Origin: Methanobrevibacter gottschalkii DSM 11977
GTDB taxonomy: Archaea > Methanobacteriota > Methanobacteria > Methanobacteriales > Methanobacteriaceae
Direction of reading: 5' to 3'
Assembly (NCBI RefSeq): GCF_003814835.1
Contig: NZ_RKRG01000001.1
Location: forward strand, 310,001 to 374,000
DNA length: 64,000 nt
Shown here: piece after piece, positions 20,430 through 28,972 of the stretch
Numbering within the stretch: position 1 is the first letter of the stretch
Layout of the letters: every line of letters begins with the position of its first letter
Program-made: the position numbers and the translations under genes
The notes under the pieces: generated by a model
Seen by the model: only the letters and a program-made list of their open reading frames with translations
What the model was told of the DNA's origin: nothing
Database searches by the model: none

Positions 20430-21483
20430 TGGAATAAAAACATATGGATCAACTGAACTTATTGAAAAACTGCAGGAATGTGATGACCCAGTATTCTTAC
20501 TTACAATAGGAACGACTGATACTTCAACAATTCCAGATATTTCAGGAGCTGGCGCAACACCTGAATTAACAGTATTTACACCAGCAGCAGATGCTGAATT
20601 TTTAGTTTTAGGAGAAGTCCATTGTACCCGAACTGCAGCCGAAACAGTTGTTGATGGTGCGGCAGCACCAACACCTGCAAGACTTACAAAAGCGGCACTC
20701 CAGCTTTCAAATATCCCATTTGTTATTATTGATGCAGGTTCAAAAGTTAAAGCAGACGTATCATATTACAGTTTTGGAAAAGAACATGGGAGAGATATAA
20801 GAACTGGAGAAGGTATTTTAAATCCATTAGAAATTATTGAAAATGGAAAAGATTTAGGTAATGAGCTATCTAGAAGACATGAAATGCTCATCATTGGTGA
20901 AAGCATACCTGCAGGAACAACAACAGCACTAGGAGTTTTAAAAGCCTTAGGTTATGAAGCTAATGAAAAAGTTAGTGGAAGTATGCCTCACAATCCACAT
21001 GATTTAAAATCAAAAGTTGTTGATGAAGGTTTGAGAAATGCTGGAATAATACCCGGTGAAGCAGATGCCATACAAGTGATTGGTGCTGTAGGAGATCCGA
21101 CAATTCCTGCAATTGCAGGTCTTGTGTTAGGTTCTGATATTCCAATTATTTTAGCAGGCGGGACACAAATGGCAGCAACATGTGCTGTAATAAAATCAAT
21201 TCAGCCAAACTTTGATTTTTCAAGAATTAATTTAGCTACTACAGTATTTGTTGCAGCTGATGAAACTGCAGATTTATTCGGTATTTTAAATCAGATTGAC
21301 AGCAGCATTACTGTTCATGTAGTAGATCCTAAATTTGAAGATTCAAAACATGAAGGATTAAAAAATTATTTAACTGGATTTGTTAAAGAAGGTGCAGGTG
21401 CTGGAGGAATGATGTTTACAGCACTTGTTTTAGGAAGTTCTGTTGAAGAATTAAGAGAAAAAATAGAAAAAGTATGTAAATAG
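20422..21483 (+). CDS. CobT-family protein (nicotinate-nucleotide:DMB phosphoribosyltransferase-like)
   Basis: 353 residues of the archaeal family related to bacterial CobT, which transfers phosphoribose to the lower-ligand base of cobamides. Glycine-rich stretches GESIPAGTTTALGVLKALGY, VIGAVGDPTIPAIAG and PIILAGGTQMAA are typical of the fold. Archaeal members do not necessarily use dimethylbenzimidazole, so substrate is open. ATG at 20422 is chosen over the in-frame TTG at 20410 because GGTGA lies at 20412-20416. The gene ends in a hairpin shared with convergent uppP. Confidence 0.87.
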   Translation: MIDGIKTYGSTELIEKLQECDDPVFLLTIGTTDTSTIPDISGAGATPELTVFTPAADAEFLVLGEVHCTRTAAETVVDGAAAPTPARLTKAALQLSNIPFVIIDAGSKVKADVSYYSFGKEHGRDIRTGEGILNPLEIIENGKDLGNELSRRHEMLIIGESIPAGTTTALGVLKALGYEANEKVSGSMPHNPHDLKSKVVDEGLRNAGIIPGEADAIQVIGAVGDPTIPAIAGLVLGSDIPIILAGGTQMAATCAVIKSIQPNFDFSRINLATTVFVAADETADLFGILNQIDSSITVHVVDPKFEDSKHEGLKNYLTGFVKEGAGAGGMMFTALVLGSSVEELREKIEKVCK

Positions 21484-21509
21484 AGATATTAATCTCTATT
21501 TTAATTTTA
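21481..21509. terminator. Bidirectional hairpin between CobT-family gene and uppP
   Basis: TAGAGAT, a 4-base ATTA loop and ATCTCTA form a perfect 7-bp stem (21481-21498), with a T-rich tract on the plus strand. The stem starts at the stop codon of the CobT-family gene, and the convergent uppP stop lies just beyond it, so one hairpin could serve both. Confidence 0.6.
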
Positions 21510-22340
21510 AAATATATGGGAAATTGATCCCATAAACACTATAATACCCATCAGCCAGCAATAATATGCAAAGATATCCAAGCTTCTGTTTTTAATTAAA
21601 TCCAACATCCATTTAATAGCCAGATATCCTGCAAGTATAGATACAATAAAACCTATGAAAACCGGTAAAAAGTTAACATCCATTGCAGAACCTATGTCTT
21701 TTAATTTAAAAATGAATGCTCCAAAAATTGCTGGAATGGATAAAATAAAACTGAATTTAGCAGCGAACTCTTTATCAAGACCCATTACCAAACCTGCTGC
21801 GATTGTAGTTCCTGAACGTGAAAGACCCGGCAATATTGCACATGCCTGACCTAATCCCATTACCAATGCCTCAACCTTAGACATGTTATTCATGTTAATC
21901 TTTCCACTATTCATTCTTTGAGACAAATAAAGAATAGTACCAGTTACAAATAAAAAGAATGCCGGAACATAAAGTGCGCCTGCAAATAATGATTCTATTG
22001 CATCATCAAATAAGACTCCAACAATACCAACTGGAATAGTTGCTAAAATAACATACCATGCAAGTCTCTTATAAGGATCATCATAAAAACCTTGTTTAAA
22101 TCTTCCTTGCAATAAATCACCAATACTCAACCACCAAGATTTAAGCATTTTAATTATGTCCCAACGGAAGAACCAAAGAACAGCAATCAATGTTCCCAAA
22201 TGAAGTAAAACATCAAATGTAAGAGAACTTTCAACACCCACTAATTTTTGAGCGAATACTAAATGTGCTGAGCTACTAACTGGTAAAAATTCAGTTAACC
22301 CTTGAACAATACCAATTATTATAGCCTGTAATATATCCAT
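21507..22340 (-). CDS. uppP: Undecaprenyl-diphosphatase family (BacA/UppP)
   Basis: Integral membrane phosphatase that recycles polyprenyl diphosphate carriers in wall synthesis. The 277-residue protein has the two catalytic regions GLTEFLPVSSSAHLV near the N-terminus and LPGLSRSGTTIAAGL mid-protein, and about eight hydrophobic helices. In a methanogen with pseudomurein the carrier is also a polyprenyl diphosphate, so a role in that cycle is likely. GGTGTAAATT precedes the ATG; ilvE lies 12 bp upstream on the same strand. Confidence 0.95.
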   Translation of the reverse strand: MDILQAIIIGIVQGLTEFLPVSSSAHLVFAQKLVGVESSLTFDVLLHLGTLIAVLWFFRWDIIKMLKSWWLSIGDLLQGRFKQGFYDDPYKRLAWYVILATIPVGIVGVLFDDAIESLFAGALYVPAFFLFVTGTILYLSQRMNSGKINMNNMSKVEALVMGLGQACAILPGLSRSGTTIAAGLVMGLDKEFAAKFSFILSIPAIFGAFIFKLKDIGSAMDVNFLPVFIGFIVSILAGYLAIKWMLDLIKNRSLDIFAYYCWLMGIIVFMGSISHIF

Positions 22341-22352
22341 AATTTACACCGC

Positions 22353-23276
22353 TTAGATGTAAGATAACCAACCATATTTATCTTCTACTTTAGCTTCCAC
22401 AATCTCGAAGAAAGCAGTTTGTAGTTTTTCAGAAATTGGTCCCCTTTTACCTATACCTATAGTTCTGTGATCAATTGAACGGATCGGAGTTACTTCAGCT
22501 GCAGTTCCTGTAAAAAATACTTCATTAGCAGAGTATAATCTTTCTCTTGAAATAACTTCTTCAATAACTTCATAACCCAAATCACGTGCAACAGTCATTA
22601 TAGAATCTCTTGTAATACCTTTAAGGTTTGATGATGACATTGCTGGAGTGAATAGTTTTTCATCTTCAACAAGGAAGATATTTTCCCCACTTCCTTCGGA
22701 AACATGCCCCTCATAATCAAGCATGATAGCCTCATCATATCCATTATCAATAGCTTCGAGTTTTGCTAATTGGGAGTTCATATAATTTGCACCACATTTT
22801 GCAAGTGCTGGGAAGGTATCAGGTGCCGGTTTTCTCCAAGAAGATACTCCAATATCCACACCATTTGCCATTCCTTCTTCACCCAAATAGGATCCCCATT
22901 CCCAAGCAGCAATAACTACATTAACAGGACAGCTTGAAGGATCTACACCTAATTGTCCATATCCTTTAAATGCAATAGGACGAATATAACATCCATTTAA
23001 ATCATTTACACGAACAACTTCTAAAATTGCTTCTTGAATTTCTTCTTGTGTAAATGGAATTTCCATTTTATATATTTTTGCGGAATCAAATAAACGTTGT
23101 ACATGTTCTTTTAAACGGAATACCGCTACACCATTTTCATTTTTATATGCACGAATTCCTTCAAAAACACTTGTACCATAGTGGACCACATGAGAAAGTA
23201 CATGAATTTTTGCATCTTTCCAATCAACCATGTCTCCATCTACCCAAATTTTACTAGCTGTGTCATCCCATGCCAT
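22353..23276 (-). CDS. ilvE: Branched-chain amino acid aminotransferase
   Basis: PLP enzyme for the last step in Val, Ile and Leu synthesis. The 307-residue class IV aminotransferase begins with the typical [20 protein letters not shown], has [13 protein letters not shown], the PLP lysine in [11 protein letters not shown], the EGSGENIF motif and the C-terminal [12 protein letters not shown]. Length is normal. It is followed 12 bp later by uppP; the rest of the ilv pathway (ilvC, ilvBN) is more than 20 kb away in this window. Confidence 0.96.
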   Translation of the reverse strand: MAWDDTASKIWVDGDMVDWKDAKIHVLSHVVHYGTSVFEGIRAYKNENGVAVFRLKEHVQRLFDSAKIYKMEIPFTQEEIQEAILEVVRVNDLNGCYIRPIAFKGYGQLGVDPSSCPVNVVIAAWEWGSYLGEEGMANGVDIGVSSWRKPAPDTFPALAKCGANYMNSQLAKLEAIDNGYDEAIMLDYEGHVSEGSGENIFLVEDEKLFTPAMSSSNLKGITRDSIMTVARDLGYEVIEEVISRERLYSANEVFFTGTAAEVTPIRSIDHRTIGIGKRGPISEKLQTAFFEIVEAKVEDKYGWLSYI

Positions 23277-23366
23277 TATATCACTTCTATAATATTTTTA
23301 TATTATGTAATTATGTTTTTATTATATATTAAAATTTACTTTGTTCAAATTTGAAAAAAGGAAAGA

Positions 23367-23374
23367 TATATATA
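23367..23374 (+). promoter_or_regulatory. TATA box of tRNA-Val
   Basis: TATATATA 27-34 bases before the first base of the tRNA gene, the usual position for archaeal stable-RNA promoters. Confidence 0.65.
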
Positions 23375-23400
23375 CTATTAATTTCATAACATTACATGTT

Positions 23401-23472
23401 GGTTCCGTGGTCTAGTGGTATGATACCTCCCTTACAAGGAGGGGATCACGAGTTCGAATCTCGTCGGAACCA
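23401..23472 (+). tRNA. tRNA-Val, anticodon TAC
   Basis: The 72-base gene folds as a cloverleaf: acceptor GGTTCCG pairs with CGGAACC, the anticodon stem CCTCC/GGAGG encloses loop CTTACAA (anticodon TAC, reading GTA and possibly other valine codons), and a T-loop GTTCGAAT follows. The discriminator base is A; CCA is not encoded. A TATATATA box lies about 30 bases upstream, and TTTTT soon after the 3' end may stop transcription. Confidence 0.96.
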
Positions 23473-23686
23473 CTCTCTAATTTTTAAAATATTATTACTT
23501 AAAGACAATATTTTTGCCTATTCAAAAGTAAAATTTAACATGAAACATGTATAATTATAAAATTCTTTTTCTTAAAAAAATCTTAAATCAATAGCCAATA
23601 GTATATATTTTTATTAAATAAATTAAAAAATGAACAATATTTTATAAAATACGTACTAAAATGATTAACAATAACAAATAATAAAA

Positions 23687-23730
23687 TTTAAATAGTTTTC
23701 TAACTAAAATTAGTATTATCGAAAAAGGAG
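23687..23730 (+). promoter_or_regulatory. mtd promoter and strong ribosome-binding site
   Basis: TTTAAATA at 23687-23694 is a plausible TATA box, and AGGAG at 23726-23730 lies 8 bases before the mtd ATG, one of the stronger ribosome-binding sites in the window, as fits an abundant methanogenesis enzyme. The remainder of the 266 bp between the tRNA and mtd is AT-rich with nothing else I can name. Confidence 0.55.
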
Positions 23731-23738
23731 ACTTAATT

Positions 23739-24566
23739 ATGGTAGTTAAAATTGCTATTATTAAAAGTGGTAATATTGGTACTTCACCAGTAATTGACCT
23801 ATTGTTAGATGAAAGAGCAGACAGACCAAATATCGATGTAAGAACATTTGGATCTGGAGCAAAAATGAACCCTGAACAAGTAGAAGACGTTGTACCTAAA
23901 ATAGATGCATTCGAACCTGATTTTGCAATCTTTATCAGCCCAAACCCAGGAGCACCTGGTCCTGCTAAGGCAAGAGAAATGTTATCTGAAAAAGATATTC
24001 CTGCAATTATCGTTGGTGACGCACCTGGTAAAGGTAAAAAAGATGAAATGGATGAACAAGGATTAGGTTACATCATCGTTATGTCTGACCCAATGATTGG
24101 TGCAAAAAGAGAATGGTTAGACCCAACTGAAATGGCTATCTTCAACTCCGACATCTTAAAAGTATTAGCTGAAACTGGAGCATTAAGATTAGTCCAACAA
24201 ACTATTGATACTGTAATCGAACAAGCTGAAGCAGGTGAAATCGAATTACCTAAACTTATAGTAACTGCTGAAAAAGCTGCTGAAGCAGGTGGATTCGCAA
24301 ACCCTTACGCAAAAGCAAAAGCTATTGCTGCATATGAAATGGCTGGATCCGTTGCAAACTTAGACATGAAAGGTTGTTTCATGACCAAAGGTTTCGAAAA
24401 CTTCATCCCATTAGTAGCTGCTGCTCACGAAATTGCTGCATGTGCTGCTAAATTAGCTCAAGAAGCAAGAGAAATTGAAAAAGCTAATGATACTGTTTTA
24501 AGAACCCCTCACATGAAAGAAGGAAACCTTGGTTCTAAAACTGACTTAATCTCAAAACCAGAATAA
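23739..24566 (+). CDS. mtd: F420-dependent methylenetetrahydromethanopterin dehydrogenase
   Basis: Core enzyme of CO2-reducing methanogenesis: reduces methenyl-H4MPT to methylene-H4MPT with F420H2 in the cytoplasm. The 275-residue protein matches the family over its full length, including the start MVVKIAIIKSGNIGTSPVID and the FISPNPGAPGPAKARE and VGDAPGKGKKDEM stretches. Codon use is biased to common codons, as expected for high expression. The gene has its own promoter, strong ribosome-binding site and terminator and stands alone. Confidence 0.98.
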   Translation: MVVKIAIIKSGNIGTSPVIDLLLDERADRPNIDVRTFGSGAKMNPEQVEDVVPKIDAFEPDFAIFISPNPGAPGPAKAREMLSEKDIPAIIVGDAPGKGKKDEMDEQGLGYIIVMSDPMIGAKREWLDPTEMAIFNSDILKVLAETGALRLVQQTIDTVIEQAEAGEIELPKLIVTAEKAAEAGGFANPYAKAKAIAAYEMAGSVANLDMKGCFMTKGFENFIPLVAAAHEIAACAAKLAQEAREIEKANDTVLRTPHMKEGNLGSKTDLISKPE

Positions 24567-24600
24567 GTAGTTTTTCACTACTTTTCTTTTTTATTTTTTT
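24565..24600 (+). terminator. mtd terminator hairpin
   Basis: AAGTAGT / TTTTC loop / ACTACTT is a perfect 7-bp stem starting at the mtd stop codon, followed by a long T-rich tract. Confidence 0.7.
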
Positions 24601-24654
24601 AATAAACCATAAAAACCATTTAAAATGTAAACTAATTTTTAAAAATAAGCTCTA

Positions 24655-24687
24655 TAAAATAAAAAAGATAGCTAATTTAATAGCTAT
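24655..24687 (-). terminator. hisB terminator hairpin
   Basis: ATAGCTA (24668-24674) and TAGCTAT (24681-24687) make a 7-bp stem overlapping the hisB stop; a run of T follows in the direction of hisB transcription. Confidence 0.6.
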
Positions 24688-25262
24688 AAAACACCTTTTG
24701 TCGATGGAATCTGATTGTGCTCAATTTTGATTGCTTCTTTAATAGATTTTGCAAATGCTTTAAAAACAGCTTCAGCCTTATGATGATCATTTGCACCTTC
24801 AACAGTACCATAGATATTTAATTTGGCAGAACCGGCAAAAGATTCAAAAAAATGAATTACAACATCAGAGGTCATATCCCCTATTTTTTCATTTTTAAAT
24901 TTCAAGTCCATATTACAATAGCTACGTCCACTAATATCTATTGCTATTGTTGCTACTGATTCATCCATTGGAACAATAGAATGTGCCATTCTTTTAATTC
25001 CCTTTTTATCACCAATAGCCTTGTTAAATGCTTCACCAAGTAATATTCCAACATCTTCAATTGTGTGGTGGTCATCGATTTCAATATCCCCTCTGGCTTG
25101 AACATCCAAATCAATCATACTGTGCTTTGAAAACGATTCTAACATGTGATTAAAGAAGTTCACACCAGTTGAAATATTATATTTGCCTGTACCATCAAGA
25201 TTCATTTTAATATTAATGTCAGTTTCAGATGTCTTTCTTGAAACATTTATATTCCTAGTCAT
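24684..25262 (-). CDS. hisB: Imidazoleglycerol-phosphate dehydratase
   Basis: Histidine biosynthesis enzyme that dehydrates imidazoleglycerol phosphate. At 192 residues it is the single-function archaeal form without the phosphatase domain of some bacteria. The duplicated metal-binding motifs are seen as [11 protein letters not shown] near residue 67 and [12 protein letters not shown] near residue 163, along with NFFNHMLE. The ferredoxin gene lies 47 bp upstream on the same strand. Confidence 0.96.
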   Translation of the reverse strand: MTRNINVSRKTSETDINIKMNLDGTGKYNISTGVNFFNHMLESFSKHSMIDLDVQARGDIEIDDHHTIEDVGILLGEAFNKAIGDKKGIKRMAHSIVPMDESVATIAIDISGRSYCNMDLKFKNEKIGDMTSDVVIHFFESFAGSAKLNIYGTVEGANDHHKAEAVFKAFAKSIKEAIKIEHNQIPSTKGVL

Positions 25263-25309
25263 AATTTAACCTATAAAATAATTAATTCAGCTTAAATAAT
25301 TCATATAGT

Positions 25310-25501
25310 TCAACCATTACGTTCAATTTTAATGCATTGTGTAGGGCATTCCATTGCACATAAAGTACAAACATGACAATATCTTAAATCCAATATATGT
25401 GCAACGTCCTTAACTTTCCAAATTTTAGCAGATTTTGGACAAATCTCAGCACAATTTCCACAACCAATACACTTTTCTTCATCAACTAAAATTTGTAACA
25501 T
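25310..25501 (-). CDS. Two-cluster 4Fe-4S ferredoxin
   Basis: Small electron carrier of 63 residues with two cluster-binding motifs, CIGCGNCAEIC and CHVCTLCAMEC, each completed by a further Cys-Pro. GAGGAGATTAA upstream of the ATG is a strong ribosome-binding site. The ModE-type regulator lies 17 bp upstream in the same direction, so they probably share a transcript. The redox partner is not evident from neighbours. Confidence 0.92.
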   Translation of the reverse strand: MLQILVDEEKCIGCGNCAEICPKSAKIWKVKDVAHILDLRYCHVCTLCAMECPTQCIKIERNG

Positions 25502-25518
25502 TTAATCTCCTCATAATA

Positions 25519-26211
25519 TCATAATTTTAATGTTGCAACAGACATTGCTTTAAAACCTACATAAACTTCGGTGCCTATATTAAGATTTAACTCTTTTTCA
25601 GCAGAAACAGTAATATCAGAACACAAAACAACTCCGCCAACATCCACTTTAACACGAATTATCTCATTTTGAAGACTCATTTCAATGATCTGGCCTTTTA
25701 AAACATTACGGATACTTGAAGACTGAGGTTCCAGCATTAAAAATATATTATCATAACTTATTAAAGCTAAAATTTTATCCCCAATATCATAATTCCTGTT
25801 TAACGGGGCATTTATTTCAAACTGATTCATTTTAATAGTCATTACACCCTTCTCAACATTAATGTCAACAATATCCGCTTCAATTTCATTAACGTCCTTA
25901 TGAAGTTCCATGATTGCATTAATCTTTTTACACTCCTTTAAGATAGAGTAACCCTCATCTGTAAGAGAGGTTCCTCCACCTCCACCTTTACCACCTTTAG
26001 TAGTATTAACAATTTTTACATTAAGTGCAGATTCCATTTTTTCAATATAACTTAAAGCAGTCCTATAAGAAACTTTAATTTCCTTAGACGCATTTGTTAA
26101 AGAACCAGTATCTAAGATAGATTGTAATAATTGGTATTTTTTATTATCCAATAAAAATAAATTACCATCAACATTAATTTTATATTCAACACCAGCATTT
26201 ACATCCGCCAT
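25519..26211 (-). CDS. ModE-type molybdate/tungstate-responsive regulator
   Basis: About 230 residues: an N-terminal LysR-like winged helix (ASKEIKVSYRTALSYIEKME), the glycine-rich wing GGKGGGGGTSLTD characteristic of ModE, then two MOP/TOBE-like segments (about residues 115-165 and 168-230) that would bind oxyanion. In bacteria ModE represses molybdate transport when bound to molybdate. I take the ATG at 26211, preceded by GGGAGATT, and reject the open frame back to 26403 because its extra 64 residues look non-coding. Regulation of formylmethanofuran dehydrogenase or Mo/W uptake is an inference. Confidence 0.85.
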   Translation of the reverse strand: MADVNAGVEYKINVDGNLFLLDNKKYQLLQSILDTGSLTNASKEIKVSYRTALSYIEKMESALNVKIVNTTKGGKGGGGGTSLTDEGYSILKECKKINAIMELHKDVNEIEADIVDINVEKGVMTIKMNQFEINAPLNRNYDIGDKILALISYDNIFLMLEPQSSSIRNVLKGQIIEMSLQNEIIRVKVDVGGVVLCSDITVSAEKELNLNIGTEVYVGFKAMSVATLKL

Positions 26212-26377
26212 GATAATCTCCCGAATATTATATTTATATTTCCCATAATTAAATAATTTTTGATTATATGCCACATGACCACATTTTTTTAATATTACAT
26301 GATTATACACAATATCCGAGTTTGTTGAATCACCAGATGAACGAACCAGCACTATGCATATCACATATGACACATGT

Positions 26378-27934
26378 CTATCTAAATTCAATCCTTTCAA
26401 CAAAATTTAACATTTTATTAATAAGTTTAGAAAACGGGCCAAATTTAGATGAAAATTTCCTTAAACTTTCAATATCATCTTTTTGGAAAAATTTAACTAA
26501 AATCAAAGCAAAAAAGTAAACAACCATACATAATACTATCCCAGGGAATAAAAATAAAGTACTTTTTGGGATAAAGTATGCAACTATACCCATAACTGCA
26601 GAAGCAACCAATATTTTAGCTACTGCAACAACAGGAGCTTTGGTTTTTGTTAATCTAAATACAAAGTATATACATGGAACCATCATTAAAAAACAAGCAA
26701 CACTAGTAGCAAGTGCACCACCAGCGATTCCAAGAGTTGGAACCATTATCCAATTAAGAACTCCAGTAACAACAGCCCCGCCAACTAAAATATACATAGG
26801 AATTCTTGGATTTCCAATACCTTGAACAATACTAGTTGAAATAGCAAATATTGAATAAAAGGTCATTCCAATAGATAGAATTGCTAATGCCATTGCTCCA
26901 GCCACATAAGCAGGATTTTTAAAGTAGAGAACTCTTAAAGTAGGTTCTGCAAATAATGCAAGACCAACACACATCGGAACAACAAACAACAATGAAAACT
27001 TATAAGCTTCTGAAACATATTTTTGAAGCATGCCAATGTCTTTTAACTTGAATGCCTCAGAAGAAGCCGGTAAAATTGTAGTTGCGATGGAAATTGAAAT
27101 AATTAAAGGAAGCCTTGCAATAGGATCTGCCGCAGCGAAAAATCCAATGTCATCAAATGTTAAAAATTTACCCATAACAATTGTACAGATATTATAAATA
27201 AGCATTTCAGCAATAGCTGTAATAATTACAGGAATAGAAAATTTAACCAGGACAGTTGCAAGTTTTAATTCATCACGTCTTGTAAAAACAAAATCATCAC
27301 TAGGTTCCGGTATTAAATTTCCCATATGATATTTGAAAATATAAACCGCCGCTACAACAGAAAGAGAATATCCTAAAACAGTACCCCATAACGCTCCAAC
27401 TGTAGATAAACCTATTAATACAAATGCAGTTGCAAATAAAATCATACCAAGTTGCTCTACAGCACGAGTATATACAATATACTCCATTTTATATACCCCT
27501 TGGAATGCTCCTCTAAATGCACCAACAATAACACTGAATGGAGTAATAAGCCCTACAATCTGTAAAGGGATTAAAGCTTCAGGTTTCCCCAAATAACCAT
27601 AAGCCAAATATGGAGCAACAATGAAAATCATCAATACTCCAAAGAATAAACCTAGAAAAACCATAATCTTTAAGGCAGTGTAGATTGTTTGCCGAGCCAT
27701 GTCCTTTTCATCAATAGCTTCGTATTCTGCAACATATTTAGCAATAGCGGGAGGGAGCCCACCAGCAGATAAAGTCTGAAAAATTCCTTGAAATGGTAAA
27801 GTAATTCCTAAAATACCATATGCAGTAGGTCCAAGTAAAATTGCCATTAAGAAACGGTAAATATAACCCCCAATACGGAAAATTACATTACCTATTAAAA
27901 TTATTAAACTACCACGAATTAACTTATTTGCCAT
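26378..27934 (-). CDS. Flippase / polysaccharide biosynthesis membrane protein (MOP superfamily)
   Basis: 518-residue integral membrane protein with about 14 hydrophobic helices, related to Wzx/MurJ-type lipid-linked glycan flippases. The N-terminal GGYIYRFLMAILLGPTAYGI and the GGLPPAIAKYVAEYEA stretch are characteristic of this superfamily. Moving lipid-linked pseudomurein or glycoprotein precursors across the membrane is a reasonable inference given the Mur-type ligases, UppP and polymerase elsewhere in the window. It lies 166 bp upstream of the ModE gene and downstream of the flavoprotein gene on the same strand. Confidence 0.87.
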   Translation of the reverse strand: MANKLIRGSLIILIGNVIFRIGGYIYRFLMAILLGPTAYGILGITLPFQGIFQTLSAGGLPPAIAKYVAEYEAIDEKDMARQTIYTALKIMVFLGLFFGVLMIFIVAPYLAYGYLGKPEALIPLQIVGLITPFSVIVGAFRGAFQGVYKMEYIVYTRAVEQLGMILFATAFVLIGLSTVGALWGTVLGYSLSVVAAVYIFKYHMGNLIPEPSDDFVFTRRDELKLATVLVKFSIPVIITAIAEMLIYNICTIVMGKFLTFDDIGFFAAADPIARLPLIISISIATTILPASSEAFKLKDIGMLQKYVSEAYKFSLLFVVPMCVGLALFAEPTLRVLYFKNPAYVAGAMALAILSIGMTFYSIFAISTSIVQGIGNPRIPMYILVGGAVVTGVLNWIMVPTLGIAGGALATSVACFLMMVPCIYFVFRLTKTKAPVVAVAKILVASAVMGIVAYFIPKSTLFLFPGIVLCMVVYFFALILVKFFQKDDIESLRKFSSKFGPFSKLINKMLNFVERIEFR

Positions 27935-27982
27935 AATCTAGCCTTAAAAATATCTATCATTAATATAAATCGATTTTAATAT

Positions 27983-28567
27983 TTAAATATATTTATTTAG
28001 AAAATTTTCAAATTCGTGCAAAGTTCTGTTTAATGAATCCATACCATAATAATCTTCTTTAATATCATCTAAAGAATCTTTTGACCAGAATGAAGCACCT
28101 AAATTAGAACCAAAAGGACCTCCACTTACTGGAATAATACCATGTATCATGAAATAAGTAATATTTTTTAAATGGGCAAAATCTTGTCCACCTGTACGAT
28201 CGCCGCCAACAGTGATGCTCATTCCGATTTTACCTCTTAGAATATTATAATCGATAGCTTCTAATGCTCTAGTCCTATCCATAATAGCTGACAGATAACT
28301 ACTGATACCACCATTTTGAACTGGAGTAGCTAAAATAATCCCATCAGCAGTTAAAAGACCTTTATAAACATCCCCCATGTCATCTTGGATTATGCATTTT
28401 TTATGTTCCAAACAATAATCACAATGCATGCACGGTTTAATATCTTTTGATTGGCAAGTAAACATTTCCGTTTCAAAACCTTCTTCATTCAGTCTCCTCA
28501 TAGCTTTTGATAACGCATATTCAGTTGTATTATTTCTAGGACTAGCACAAATACCAAAAATCTTCAT
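27983..28567 (-). CDS. Iron-sulfur flavoprotein / NADPH-dependent FMN reductase family
   Basis: 194-residue flavodoxin-like protein. FMN phosphate loop CASPRNNTTEYALSKA at the start, and a compact cysteine motif CMHCDYCLEHKKC (C-x2-C-x2-C-x5-C) that in methanogen Isf proteins binds a 4Fe-4S cluster. Such proteins transfer electrons from ferredoxin to oxygen, peroxide or other acceptors; the actual acceptor here is unknown. It lies 58 bp after the DUF2149 gene, on the same strand, and might be the last gene of that operon. Confidence 0.87.
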   Translation of the reverse strand: MKIFGICASPRNNTTEYALSKAMRRLNEEGFETEMFTCQSKDIKPCMHCDYCLEHKKCIIQDDMGDVYKGLLTADGIILATPVQNGGISSYLSAIMDRTRALEAIDYNILRGKIGMSITVGGDRTGGQDFAHLKNITYFMIHGIIPVSGGPFGSNLGASFWSKDSLDDIKEDYYGMDSLNRTLHEFENFLNKYI

Positions 28568-28625
28568 GAAAATAGTTTTATTTACATTAATTAAAATAAT
28601 TTTGTAAAAAAATAATTTTGATTAA

Positions 28626-28964
28626 TTAACCTTCAACCATGATTAATTTACCCGTGTCAGAATCTCGATAAACTTTACCCATTTCAGTAAAACCTTTTCC
28701 AGAAGATTTACTTATATCCGGAGTATCATTTAATTCATTGCCCTGGTCAATTTGTGAAACCTCTTTTATTGCATTTTTCACTTTTTCTTTTTGTTGTTCA
28801 TCCATATTTTCATTAAATACAATATTCTGCATGTTCCAAGAAATAACTAAAAATATCAGCAGTCCAACAGCAATAACCAACATTACATCAACTAAATTTG
28901 ATGTTCCACTCATAGGATCTTCTTCACCTTGACTGAGAAATTTTCCTTTTTTTCTACGAATCAT
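28626..28964 (-). CDS. DUF2149 protein, ExbD/TolR-like
   Basis: 112 residues: short basic N-terminus, one membrane helix near residues 23-44, and a ~65-residue C-terminal part probably outside the membrane. The stretch LVDVMLVIAVGLLIFLV closely resembles the ExbD/TolR membrane signature, and Asp26 sits where the essential proton-pathway aspartate of ExbD lies. DUF2149 assignment is from family memory; the ExbD comparison is read from the sequence. It starts 8 bp after the ExbB/TolQ-type gene, the order found in bacterial exbB-exbD operons. Confidence 0.82.
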   Translation of the reverse strand: MIRRKKGKFLSQGEEDPMSGTSNLVDVMLVIAVGLLIFLVISWNMQNIVFNENMDEQQKEKVKNAIKEVSQIDQGNELNDTPDISKSSGKGFTEMGKVYRDSDTGKLIMVEG

Positions 28965-28972
28965 AATAATCC

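Noticed and set aside
26212-26403. Open N-terminal extension of the ModE-type regulator by 64 residues
   Set aside because: The extra residues lack family similarity, overlap the flippase 3' end, and a good ribosome-binding site precedes the ATG at 26211.
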